Assembly (NCBI GenBank): GCA_963798775.1
Contig: CAWCUK010000003.1
Coordinates: 124,001-188,000 of the forward strand
DNA length: 64,000 nt
DNA from: CAWCUK01 sp963798775
Lineage (GTDB): Bacteria; Bacteroidota; Ignavibacteria; Ignavibacteriales; Ignavibacteriaceae
Direction: 5' to 3'
The notes below the pieces were generated by a model. It was not told the origin of the DNA and ran no database searches. It saw only the letters and a program-made list of their open reading frames with translations. Position numbers and translations under genes: made by a program. Shown here one piece after another: positions 1-8,312 of this stretch; positions within the stretch are counted from its first letter, which is position 1, and each line of letters opens with the position of its first letter.

Positions 1-3000
1 AAGTATTCGTTGAGTATTTAAAATTTGATAAAATTTAATGCTGAAGTTATCAGCATTTTCGCTTCCGTTATTTTTTACCTTTACCGAAAACTTCACATTA
101 TCTCCGGGGGAGGGAAACTTAGGAGAAAAATAAATGTCAGCCGGAGTAAGATCGAATTTTTTATCGGCAATACTGTTTATTCTTCCGGGCGTGCTTTGTT
201 CAATATCTGTGGATGAGCCCCAATTAGAAGCTAAACTAGATCCTTTGGTATAAGTAATTCTTTCAGTTGATGTGCCGGAAATTTTTGCCCAATCTTTAAA
301 ATAATAAACTGAATCTATTGTCATTCCGTTATCATCTTTTAAAACTATACCATCCTCATCATTATTTAAATTTGCAAAGTTCATTTTAATCAATGGGGAA
401 AGGATGAAACGATGATAATTAAAAATTGATGAATCTTTTGTTATAACAAGAAAATTTTTAGCCTTTATAAAAATTGAATCCTCAATTTCAACAGAAACGG
501 GTTTAGTTAAAATATCATTGATTGTCCAATTGGTTAAATTTATATCTTCATTAGTGGTGTTATAAAGCTCAATCCATTCAGGTTCCCCGTTGGAAGGATT
601 AAACATAATTTCGTTTACAATAACGGATGCCGAAGGAACGCCCGGTGAAACACTAGCGAAGAAAATATTATTTTCTAAATTTTCATCGCCGTTAAAGTTA
701 ATTTTTACGGTGAATGATTTTCGGGATTGAATATTTTGAATTATATAATCGAATGTAAAAAACGCGGAATCACCCGCGGTGAGAGTTAAATTCTGAAGTT
801 CCGATAAAAGATTATCAGCCGTTGAATCGGCTTTTATATCCTCAAATAATTGTAATGAAAATTGAGCCGAAAGTTTGCCGATATTTTTAATCTTTGCCAT
901 AATTGAAATATTATCACCTTTAAGAGGCAGCGGCGGCGAAAAATTTATTCCTGTTATTTCTAAATTCTTATCCTTTTGGGTTACCGAATTAATTTTTCCC
1001 GGAGTTCCTTTCTCCGGATTAATACACAAGCTCCAATTTAAGGAATCAATCGAAGAATTTATTGGGCTAATTCTCTCCAGAGATTCACCGGTACTTTTAC
1101 TCCAGCCGGATTTATATTCTAGTGAATCAATTACACGATTTAAAGAATCTAAAATTATTAATTTATCGCCGGAATTATTTAATGAGGGAAAATTGGTTAC
1201 AATAAATTTAGAAGAAATTTGATAGTAGTCGAAAATTGAGCTGTCGCCGGAAATTACAAAGTATTCGCCGGGATTAATTATTTCATCTTTAGAAAATATT
1301 TTAACAGTATCCTTGTTGTCGGCAATTTTATAATTTTTTAGATGAATATTTTTGCCGCTTCTGTTAAAAATTTCAATCCATTCCGGTTCATTGTTCTGCG
1401 GCGCGTACATTATTTCATTTATAACTAAATCATTTCTGCCTTCGTTTAATTTTACAACCTGCATTTTGGTAAAAGCAATGTTATTGGTTGAAAATTCATC
1501 TTCGGGAAAATCTATTTGGGCTATTAAATATTTGCTTCCCGCTGTTGAAAAATTTAGCTCAAAATTAAGCTGCAGGCTGTCTTTTGAGGCGATAGGAAGC
1601 GAAGATAAATTCCTAATTAATTCTTCAGGCCGAGGAATAGAATCTTTATTTCTATCATCAAAAATTTTAACTGAATAATTTTGCGCCGGCTGATTACCGT
1701 TATTCATTATCTTAATAAAGAATTGAGAGCTATTTCCGAATATAGTAAAATCTTGCGGAGCAATAAATTCCTTTACTTGTATATCATATTCTTTTGGCGA
1801 AGTTGAATTATTTTTCCCCGGTGTAGCGTGATTTTCAGATTCAGAAGCAGCCCAATTATTTTCATCTAGAGTAGAGGAATTATAATTAATCCTTTCTAAC
1901 GAAAAGCCGCTTCCGCCGCCCCAGTTTTGCTGATAATATAATGAATCGATAACTACGGAAAGTGAATCTTTTATTACCGCCGCGTCTCCGCCATTATTTA
2001 AACTTGGAAGATTAACAACAACAACTTTCGAGGGGATTTCATAAAAATCGTAAATGGTTGAATCATCGGCAATAACTAAGAATGAATCCGGCTGAATGAA
2101 AAGATTTTCATCCGAAATTTTTACTCCACTGTTTGCGTCAAATATAAGCCAGTCTTTTAAATTTATTTTATTGCTGCTTCTGTTATAAAGTTCAATCCAT
2201 TCAGGCTCATCATTCTGAGGAGCGTACATTATCTCATTAATTACAATATCATTAAAATTATTTGCCGCAGTATAAACTAGTTTATTTTCAATTTTAAAAT
2301 TGTTTGGAAGATTTTCATCTTGGGGAAAATTGATTGAGGCAATAAAATTATATTTACCTGCAGCGGCATTGTTAATCTGATAATTAATAATTACAGAATC
2401 GCCCGGATTAAGCAGTAAAATATTTTGCGCGGAAATAACTTCGCCGGCGGTGCCCAGCGAATCGAAATTCCTATCATTGTAAAAATTAAATGTAATATTT
2501 TCAGCCGGCTCTAAACCTATATTTTTTACAACCGACTTTAAACGCATATCTCCATTTTCTAATATAATTTCGGGAGTTATTTTAAAATCAGTAACCGCCG
2601 CGTCAAAGCGTAACGGCGTTATGGAATTTTTATATCCCGGAGTTCCGTTTTCATATAAACTGTTTCCCCAGTTTTCGGATGTGTTATCATCATTCAAAGT
2701 TATTTTTTCATCACTAATCGCTTGTTCATTATTAGCGGAATAATTATAAACCGAAATTGTATCGCCCGCTTCGTTTATTAAAGCAACTGATCTATTTGAT
2801 GTGTTAGCCATTCCTCGGGAACCAAAAGCATTATCGGCTATTTTTAAAATTAAAGCATCGGGCGGAATTAAAGTTGAATAAACTCCTTCAGTTAAATCAT
2901 AATCTCCTTCAAGAATTACCGCGAATGATTGAGGCGGCAGATCCGTTCCCAATCCGGTAGAAAGTATCGAATCTTCCGGAGCGGTATAATATTTAATTTT

Positions 3001-3171
3001 ATATTTTGAAAGATTAATGCTTTGGGAAAGTGATGGATTATAGACTTCTATAAACTCATTATTTCCGGATTGCGGATAAAACATTATTTCGGAAAGAACC
3101 GGATTCTCTTCCTGCGGAAAAATAAAAACGGAAGTGAATAAACACCAAATTAAAAATAATTTCCCTCGCAC
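1..3171 (-). CDS. Secreted multi-lamin-tail-domain (LTD) protein, C-terminus beyond left edge
   Basis: One frame stays open from a GTG at 3171 to the window edge (at least 1057 residues), so the C-terminus is missing. The start is chosen because it begins a good signal peptide (MRGKLFLIWCLFTSVFIF then PQE); a stop lies 16 codons upstream in frame. Four lamin-tail-type domains are visible, starting near residues 20, 310, 580 and 850, each with the block E-I-M-(F/Y)-x-P-x-(N/S)-x-E-(P/F)-(E/I)-W/I-E followed by a beta-rich stretch and a T-P-G-(K/R/Y) turn. Between them are beta-sandwich segments of CARDB type (GDNISIMAKIKNIGK and similar). LTD proteins are exported or surface proteins thought to bind other macromolecules; some accompany nucleases. 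No catalytic site is visible. A type IX tail is likely beyond the edge but not seen. Family call is firm, role unknown. Confidence 0.85.
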   Translation of the reverse strand, partial: MRGKLFLIWCLFTSVFIFPQEENPVLSEIMFYPQSGNNEFIEVYNPSLSQSINLSKYKIKYYTAPEDSILSTGLGTDLPPQSFAVILEGDYDLTEGVYSTLIPPDALILKIADNAFGSRGMANTSNRSVALINEAGDTISVYNYSANNEQAISDEKITLNDDNTSENWGNSLYENGTPGYKNSITPLRFDAAVTDFKITPEIILENGDMRLKSVVKNIGLEPAENITFNFYNDRNFDSLGTAGEVISAQNILLLNPGDSVIINYQINNAAAGKYNFIASINFPQDENLPNNFKIENKLVYTAANNFNDIVINEIMYAPQNDEPEWIELYNRSSNKINLKDWLIFDANSGVKISDENLFIQPDSFLVIADDSTIYDFYEIPSKVVVVNLPSLNNGGDAAVIKDSLSVVIDSLYYQQNWGGGSGFSLERINYNSSTLDENNWAASESENHATPGKNNSTSPKEYDIQVKEFIAPQDFTIFGNSSQFFIKIMNNGNQPAQNYSVKIFDDRNKDSIPRPEELIRNLSSLPIASKDSLQLNFELNFSTAGSKYLIAQIDFPEDEFSTNNIAFTKMQVVKLNEGRNDLVINEIMYAPQNNEPEWIEIFNRSGKNIHLKNYKIADNKDTVKIFSKDEIINPGEYFVISGDSSIFDYYQISSKFIVTNFPSLNNSGDKLIILDSLNRVIDSLEYKSGWSKSTGESLERISPINSSIDSLNWSLCINPEKGTPGKINSVTQKDKNLEITGINFSPPLPLKGDNISIMAKIKNIGKLSAQFSLQLFEDIKADSTADNLLSELQNLTLTAGDSAFFTFDYIIQNIQSRKSFTVKINFNGDENLENNIFFASVSPGVPSASVIVNEIMFNPSNGEPEWIELYNTTNEDINLTNWTINDILTKPVSVEIEDSIFIKAKNFLVITKDSSIFNYHRFILSPLIKMNFANLNNDEDGIVLKDDNGMTIDSVYYFKDWAKISGTSTERITYTKGSSLASNWGSSTDIEQSTPGRINSIADKKFDLTPADIYFSPKFPSPGDNVKFSVKVKNNGSENADNFSIKFYQILNTQRIL

Positions 3172-3265
3172 GCCCTGCCCTTGAATTTTTTCTGAAACCC
3201 CATTTTTGTAGATAATCTAAGAGATTTGTTTTAAGGCGCAACAAAAAAAATATTTCCGGTAATAA

Positions 3266-3313
3266 TTTTATCTCAGCTTAGCGACAATTTTAAAAAGTGA
3301 ATCCGGCAGGATT
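3266..3313. repeat. Displaced copy of the SDR gene 3' end
   Basis: This 48-bp stretch matches 4689-4735, the last codons and stop of the SDR gene, with one extra A. Read on the minus strand both give L-P-D-S-L. The match ends at 3313, after which the sequences are unrelated, so 3313/3314 looks like a recombination or insertion junction. Confidence 0.9.
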
Positions 3314-3343
3314 AAGAAAACAAGAATTATAGAATCAGCAATT

Positions 3344-3832
3344 GTGCGTAAGTTTCTATATTATATAAACAATGAAAAAGATTTTTCAGCAGCCAGAAGT
3401 GTGGCGAATGAGATCGCTCAGCGTTTTCCAAATTCAATAATTTCTGATGAAATAAATAGACAGCTAAATGGCCCGAATAATAATTCTTTCTCATTAAAAA
3501 AATCAAAAGTTGCTGCAGAAACACAATTACCTAAAAAATATTCCCTACTCGGAAATTATCCTAATCCGTTTAATCCTTCAACACAGATTGAATATACTTT
3601 ACCGAATACTTCGGAAGTAGAAGTTGAAATTTATGATTTGACGGGAAAATTGGTAAAGAGTTTTAATATAAGTTCTCAAACTGCTGGTATTAATACCTTA
3701 AAATGGAATGGTACCAACAGCAACGGTAAACAAGTTGCAAGCGGTATATATTTATATCATTTTAAAGCTGTTTCACTTGAAGGGAAAAATGAGACATTTG
3801 AAAAATCTGCAAAACTTATTTTAATGAAATAA
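3344..3832 (+). pseudogene. Orphan type IX secretion C-terminal tail (5'-truncated gene)
   Basis: This 162-residue reading frame (GTG at 3344) has no signal peptide. It consists of a short helical, TPR-like stretch (DFSAARSVANEIAQRFP, residues 14-30), a linker, and a full type IX sorting domain: NYPNPFNPSTQIEY at about residues 72-85, then the beta-sandwich and the usual GIYLYHF...KLILMK end. Sorting domains work only as the tail of a larger exported protein, so the 5' part appears lost. The frame begins just after the 3313 junction, which supports truncation by the rearrangement. A perfect terminator follows 13 bases after the stop. It is probably the remnant of a larger secreted protein and not a working gene. 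Confidence 0.75.
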
Positions 3833-3844
3833 AATAAAGCCATG

Positions 3845-3881
3845 CCTTGAAGGTTTTTTAAGAACCTTCAAGGTGTTTTTA
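3845..3881 (+). terminator. Rho-independent terminator after the type IX tail
   Basis: Perfect 11-bp stem: CCTTGAAGGTT at 3845-3855 pairs with AACCTTCAAGG at 3863-3873 around a 7-nt loop, followed by TGTTTTTAT. It ends only about 10 bases before the start codon of the gene at 3883. Confidence 0.85.
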
Positions 3882-3882
3882 T

Positions 3883-4518
3883 ATGAAGATGAATAATAAA
3901 TATTTTTATGCAACATTTTTAATAATCTTTTTATTAATATTGTCAACAACTTCCGAGGCAGAAAACCCCGATACAACTCTTCAAAAAATAAATAAGAACA
4001 TAAAACTTATAAAAGAAGCCTCTGGAAAATTTAATATTGATTACAAAAATTTATCTTCAGTTATCTTTGTTGAAAGAACATTAAACTACAATTGGGAAGA
4101 TGACGCATTGGATGAAATTCTTGCCGATGCTGGATTAAATAGTTCAATAGGTTTTTGTCAGGTTAAAATGAAAACTGCTTATTGGATTGAAAAACAAATA
4201 AGTGATTCAACTAGTACTTTTTATCCTGGAAAGAATTATGAAAATATTCTCAATCTAAGTGGAAGTCCAAAGGAAATAATTTTAAAATTAGAAAACGATT
4301 CGTTAAATATTTTATATGCTGCGGCATATATAAAAATTATGCAAAACAGATGGAAAAACGAAGGCTTTCCAATAGGTAACAAACCGCAAATAATCGGTAC
4401 GCTTTATTCAACCGGTTTATTCCATCCAAACGGTGAAGAAAGAAAACCAAATAAAAATCCTAAATCAAATAAATTTGGCAATAAAGTTGGAGAATTTATA
4501 AAGCTATTTAAATTCTAA
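3883..4518 (+). CDS. Exported lysozyme/transglycosylase-like protein
   Basis: 211 residues with an N-terminal signal peptide (hydrophobic core about residues 8-23, then AEA-E). The mature part is alpha-helical with features of the lysozyme-like fold: a candidate catalytic Glu in SSVIFVERTLNYNW (about residue 65), then SSIGFCQVKMKTAYW (about 100-114), a helix with AAAYIKIMQNRW, and a C-terminal IGTLYSTGLFHPNG segment. The pattern Glu, then S-x-G-x-x-Q-(V/I)-K, then a long helix is typical of soluble lytic transglycosylase relatives. It would act on peptidoglycan in the periplasm or outside the cell. There is no clear ribosome binding site, because the U-run of the upstream terminator abuts the start; a second ATG lies at 3889. 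It lies wholly within the inserted 1.3-kb segment. The fold is likely; substrate and role are inference. Confidence 0.6.
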   Translation: MKMNNKYFYATFLIIFLLILSTTSEAENPDTTLQKINKNIKLIKEASGKFNIDYKNLSSVIFVERTLNYNWEDDALDEILADAGLNSSIGFCQVKMKTAYWIEKQISDSTSTFYPGKNYENILNLSGSPKEIILKLENDSLNILYAAAYIKIMQNRWKNEGFPIGNKPQIIGTLYSTGLFHPNGEERKPNKNPKSNKFGNKVGEFIKLFKF

Positions 4519-4615
4519 ATATTATCCTTCCATATCTATCACCTAATGTCTCATTATAAGTTAAAAACTGAAAATATAGTTCAAATTTCTCTCTCAGGTT
4601 GAAATGACTCCGCCA

Positions 4616-4695
4616 AGGTTACGGTGGGTAAAGGAGATTGAATTATTTATTTTCTTTTTTAGTTCTGTAAAAAATTATTTCAAGAATTTTTTATC
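4616..4695. repeat. Diverged tandem copy of the SDR gene 3' region
   Basis: 4618-4680 resembles 4754-4817 inside the SDR gene (shared TTACGGTGGGTAAAGGA, ATTGAATTATT, CTTTTTT and AAATTATTTC blocks). On the minus strand it still reads E-I-I...K-K-E-x-K, but with a stop. Together with 3266-3313 it accounts for a second, broken copy of the SDR tail. Confidence 0.7.
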
Positions 4696-5445
4696 TCAGC
4701 TTAGCGACAATTTTAAAAGTGAATCCGGCAGGATTTTTAAGATTTTTGCCCCGATTACGGTGGGTAAAGGAAATTGAATTATTCGTTTTTCTTTTTTCAA
4801 TCCTTCATAAATTATTTCCGCGGCTTTTTCCGCGCTCATTAAAAGCGGCATTTCAAATTCGTTTTTGTCTGTCATCGGAGTTTTAACAAATCCGGGCTTA
4901 ACGGTTATTACTTTTACATTAAATTTTTCAAGTTCAATTCGCAGGCTTTCCAAAATTAAAGTTGCCGCCGCTTTGCTTCCGCAGTAAAAGCCGCTTTTAG
5001 GAAAACCTCTTCCGTCGGCAAGGCTGGAAGTTCCGACAATAATTCCTTCTTTTCTTTCTTTAAATTGCGGAAGGAGAAGTTCAATCCAGTAAACAATTCC
5101 TAAAACATTTACCGCAAAAATATTTTCGGCTTCAGCGGAATTAAAATCTTCAACCCCGGTTCTGTAACTAATTCCGGCGTTAAGTATCGCAATATCAACT
5201 TTTCCGAATTTTTTCGTTATAACTTCGAAGGCGTTCCTGCAGCTTTCTTTATCGGAAACATCGCATTGCACCGGGAGAATTTCGTTTTCTTTTCTTTTAA
5301 CTTTTTGAGAGAGTTCTTCAAGTTTATCGATGCTTCTAGCCAGAAGAGCAAGTTTACAATTTTTCGAAGCAATTTTTTCGGTTAATTTTTCCCCGATTCC
5401 GCTTGAGGCGCCGGTAAGAATTATTACTTTATTTTCAAATTCCAT
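4696..5445 (-). CDS. Short-chain dehydrogenase/reductase (SDR)
   Basis: Classical SDR of about 249 residues, counted from the ATG at 5445 that starts MEFENKVIILTGASSGIGEK; an in-frame ATG at 5496 would add 17 residues that do not fit the family. Visible motifs are TGASSGIG (NAD(P) binding), an N-A-G-I segment (AILNAGISYRTG), catalytic Ser in IVGTSSLADG, Y-x-x-x-K in FYCGSKAAATL (here Y-C-G-S-K), and KPGFVKTPM. It is an NAD(P)H-dependent oxidoreductase of unknown substrate, probably cytoplasmic. The last 17 codons are duplicated downstream. It is a single gene with no operon partner on its strand. Confidence 0.88.
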   Translation of the reverse strand: MEFENKVIILTGASSGIGEKLTEKIASKNCKLALLARSIDKLEELSQKVKRKENEILPVQCDVSDKESCRNAFEVITKKFGKVDIAILNAGISYRTGVEDFNSAEAENIFAVNVLGIVYWIELLLPQFKERKEGIIVGTSSLADGRGFPKSGFYCGSKAAATLILESLRIELEKFNVKVITVKPGFVKTPMTDKNEFEMPLLMSAEKAAEIIYEGLKKEKRIIQFPLPTVIGAKILKILPDSLLKLSLS

Positions 5446-5631
5446 TTCACAATTCGGTAAATTAATTTTTGATAAAAATAAAAGAAAATTTATCATATAA
5501 GAAGTAAATAATTAAAGTTCCAATTATTATAAAAATTTTGATTTAGTAAACTGCGAATAATAAAAATTATACTTATAAAGCACTTTTCTCTTTAGGAACA
5601 AATTGTTATCTTTTCATCAAAAATTATTCCA

Positions 5632-6201
5632 ATGAATGTAAGTAATATAATACCGGTAGAAGACGTTTTAGTCAGAAAAGAAATCGCCACAACAAAATTT
5701 TCATGCGATTTATCTAAATGTAAAGGCGCGTGCTGTACTTTGGAAAGTGAATATGGGGCACCTTTATTAGACGAAGAAATAGACGAAATTTATAAAATTT
5801 TACATATTGTAAAAGAATATTTGCCCGAACTTCATAAAGCTAAAATTGAAAAAGAGGGTTTTTATGAAGTAAAAGAGAATGAATTAATGACGAAAAGTGT
5901 TGACAGTAAAGCATGTGTTTTTGTGTACTACGAAAATGACATTGCCAAATGCGGAATTGAAAAAGCTTTTTATGACGGTAAAATCAGTTTTAAGAAACCT
6001 ATTTCTTGTCATCTTTTCCCAATTCGTATTTCAAAATTTGGAGGAGATATTCTTCGCTACGAAAAATTTAGTGAATGCAAGCCGGCATTGGAAAAAGGAG
6101 AAATTTTAAATACTACCGTAGTTGATTTCTGTAAAGATTCGCTTGAAAGATTATATGGTAAAAAATGGTATGAAAAATTAAAGGAAATTATAGAGAAATA
6201 A
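5632..6201 (+). CDS. DUF3109 family cysteine-rich protein
   Basis: 189 residues. The N-terminal block FSCDLSKCKGACC (about residues 23-35) and the further cysteines in SKACVF, AKCGIEKAF and ISCHLFPIR match the DUF3109 family, widespread in Bacteroidota and related groups. The cysteines are spaced like those of YkgJ-type putative Zn or Fe-S proteins, so metal binding is likely; no biochemical role is established. It ends one base before the rpoN start (6203), so the two are probably co-transcribed. Confidence 0.85.
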   Translation: MNVSNIIPVEDVLVRKEIATTKFSCDLSKCKGACCTLESEYGAPLLDEEIDEIYKILHIVKEYLPELHKAKIEKEGFYEVKENELMTKSVDSKACVFVYYENDIAKCGIEKAFYDGKISFKKPISCHLFPIRISKFGGDILRYEKFSECKPALEKGEILNTTVVDFCKDSLERLYGKKWYEKLKEIIEK

Positions 6202-6202
6202 T

Positions 6203-7662
6203 ATGTTATCATTAAGTCAGAAATTATCACAGCAGCAAAAATTATCACCTCAGCAAATTCAATATCAGAAACTGCTCCAGCTTAATACTCTTGCTCTTGA
6301 ACAGAGGATTAAAAATGAGCTTGAGATAAATCCTATTCTTGAAGAGGTTATGGACGAAGAAATTGATATGAATCAAGAAAGGAATGAAAAAGAAAAAGAA
6401 GACGGAGCCGATGAAGAATATGAGGATAAAGATAATGAGGAGTTTGAGCTTGAAGATTTTATGAATGATGCCGATTATGATTATGAAGTTAACAGAGCCA
6501 ATAGAAGCAATGATGATGAAGATTATCAGCCTCTGGCTCCTGCAAGAGAAAGTCATTAAGCGAACATATTACAGATCAGTTAAGGTTATTAAATCTTGAT
6601 GAAAATATGTTTTTGCTCGGCGAAGAAATAATCGGAAATCTTGATGACGACGGCTATCTGAAACGGGATATTCCCGAAATTATTGAAGAACTAAAAATGT
6701 TTGAGCATATTGATATTCCCCGGGAAAAAGCCGAAGAACTCTTAAAAAAAATTCAAACATTTGATCCAATAGGAATTGCAGCCAGAAATTTAAAGGAATG
6801 CCTTCTTATTCAATTAAGAAATCTTGAATTTGATCCTTATTATAAATATCTGTCCGAAGAACTTCTAATAAATTATTTTGATGATTTTACAAAAAGACGT
6901 TTCGATGCTCTTAAACAGAAAATGAATTTAAGCGATGAAACCTTAAAGGCAACAATTGAATTAATTCAAGCGTTAAATCCAAAACCCGGTGAGGGGAATG
7001 TTCAATCCGCTGAAATGAATCAAATTAGTCCTGATTTTATAATAGAAAAAGCGGAAGATAATTTTATAATTACTCTTAACGATAGAAGCCTTCCTTCAGT
7101 TACGGTAAGCAGAACTTATTTGGAAATGTTTCAGTCTAACAAAAAGCAGAAAAAAAATCCACGGGAGAAAAACACATATAAATTTTTACGGGAAAAATTT
7201 GAATCGGCCAAATGGTTTATAGCTTGTATTCAGCAGAGAAGAGAAACTTTAATGAAGATTATGCAGGCGATTCTGGAAAAACAATTTGAATTTTTTGAAA
7301 AAGGCCCAAAATTTTTAAGACCGATGATTTATAAAGATATAGCCGAAGAAATAAATATGGATATTTCCACCATAAGCCGCGTTGTAAACGGAAAATATGT
7401 TCAAAGCCCGATGGGAATTCATGAGTTAAAATATTTCTTTTCCGAAGGATTAATAACTGATTCCGGCGAAGAAGTTTCTAATAAACATATTAAGGAAAGA
7501 TTGAAAGAAATTATTGACGGTGAGAATAAAAGCGCTCCCTATAGCGATGATAAACTTGCGGAAATTCTTAATGAAGAAGGAATTCATATTGCGCGCAGAA
7601 CAGTAGCAAAGTATAGAGAGCAGCTGCGTCTCCCGATTGCAAGACTGCGTAAGGAATTATGA
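6203..7662 (+). CDS. rpoN: RNA polymerase sigma-54 factor (one frameshift)
   Basis: The N-terminal activator-interacting region is Gln/Leu-rich (LSLSQKLSQQQKLSPQQIQY), followed by an acidic linker, a core-binding domain, a DNA-binding domain with helix-turn-helix (IAEEINMDISTISRVVNGKY), and the RpoN box ARRTVAKYREQL near the C-terminus. Sigma-54 directs RNA polymerase to -24/-12 promoters and needs an ATP-driven activator; such promoters and an NtrC-type activator occur in this window (41936-43528). The frame breaks near 6550: the first part stops at 6559, while SLSEHITDQLRLL continues one frame over from about 6553. The span length (1460, one short of a multiple of 3) fits a single lost A in the GAGAAAGTC run. 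The stop overlaps the next gene's start (ATGA). Confidence 0.95.
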
Positions 7663-8312
7663 TTGAGATAGTTTTTGATGTTCTATTTATTATTTTTTTG
7701 TTCGCGGTTTTCGGAGTTATTCATTCTTTTTTAGCCTCTCATAAGGTAAAAAAAGAATTGGCTGAGCAGTATGGCAGTTTAATTGCGTTTTATAGATTGA
7801 TTTATAATATAATTGCTTTTGCGTCATTTTATCTTATTTATGAAATATCTCCGCGTCCCGATGTTTTAGTTTATGATTTACCTTCGCCTTATGATCTGCT
7901 GATTTTAATTCCCCAATTTTTAGCTTTAGCCGGAGTTTTATGGGCACTTAAATATTTTTGTATCCGTGAATTTTTAGGTATAGATCAAATCAAAAGATAT
8001 TTTAGAAAAGAATATTCTCCCGGTGATCTTGATGAAAAACTCTCGTTAGTTATTGACGGCCCCTATAGATATACTCGCCATCCGATTTATTTTTTTTCAA
8101 TCATAATAATTTTTCTAAGGCCGGAAATGGATTTGTTCGATTTAACTTTCTTTCTTTGTATTGCCGTTTATTTTTACATCGGCTCATATTATGAAGAGAA
8201 GAAATTAGTTGAAAATTTTGGGGAAATCTACAAAAAATATCAAAATGAAGTTCCGCGTATTTTTCCCGTAAAATTGTTTCATCCTTTTAATCAAAAAGAA
8301 AATTTAGTGTAA
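7659..8312 (+). CDS. Isoprenylcysteine methyltransferase/NnrU-like membrane protein
   Basis: 217 residues with about five hydrophobic segments. The C-terminal block GPYRYTRHPIYF (about residues 134-145), followed by a membrane hairpin and E-E-K-K-L-x-x-x-F-G-E-x-Y-x-x-Y, is the signature of the ICMT/phospholipid-methyltransferase fold, where it binds S-adenosylmethionine. The N-terminal RLIYNIIAF segment resembles NnrU proteins. The substrate in bacteria is not established; membrane-bound methyl transfer is the best guess. It overlaps the rpoN stop by 4 bp and its stop directly precedes the ATG of the PpiC gene, so the three are probably one transcript. Confidence 0.75.
   Translation: MIEIVFDVLFIIFLFAVFGVIHSFLASHKVKKELAEQYGSLIAFYRLIYNIIAFASFYLIYEISPRPDVLVYDLPSPYDLLILIPQFLALAGVLWALKYFCIREFLGIDQIKRYFRKEYSPGDLDEKLSLVIDGPYRYTRHPIYFFSIIIIFLRPEMDLFDLTFFLCIAVYFYIGSYYEEKKLVENFGEIYKKYQNEVPRIFPVKLFHPFNQKENLV

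Noticed and set aside
875..1678. Plus-strand open frames of 108-115 codons opposite the LTD gene
   Set aside because: They are antisense shadows of a long minus-strand frame with clear domain repeats and show no protein-like features.
6545..6560. Programmed frameshift in rpoN
   Set aside because: No slippery heptamer with a downstream structure was seen, and the same kind of one-base break occurs in many unrelated genes here, so a lost base is simpler.
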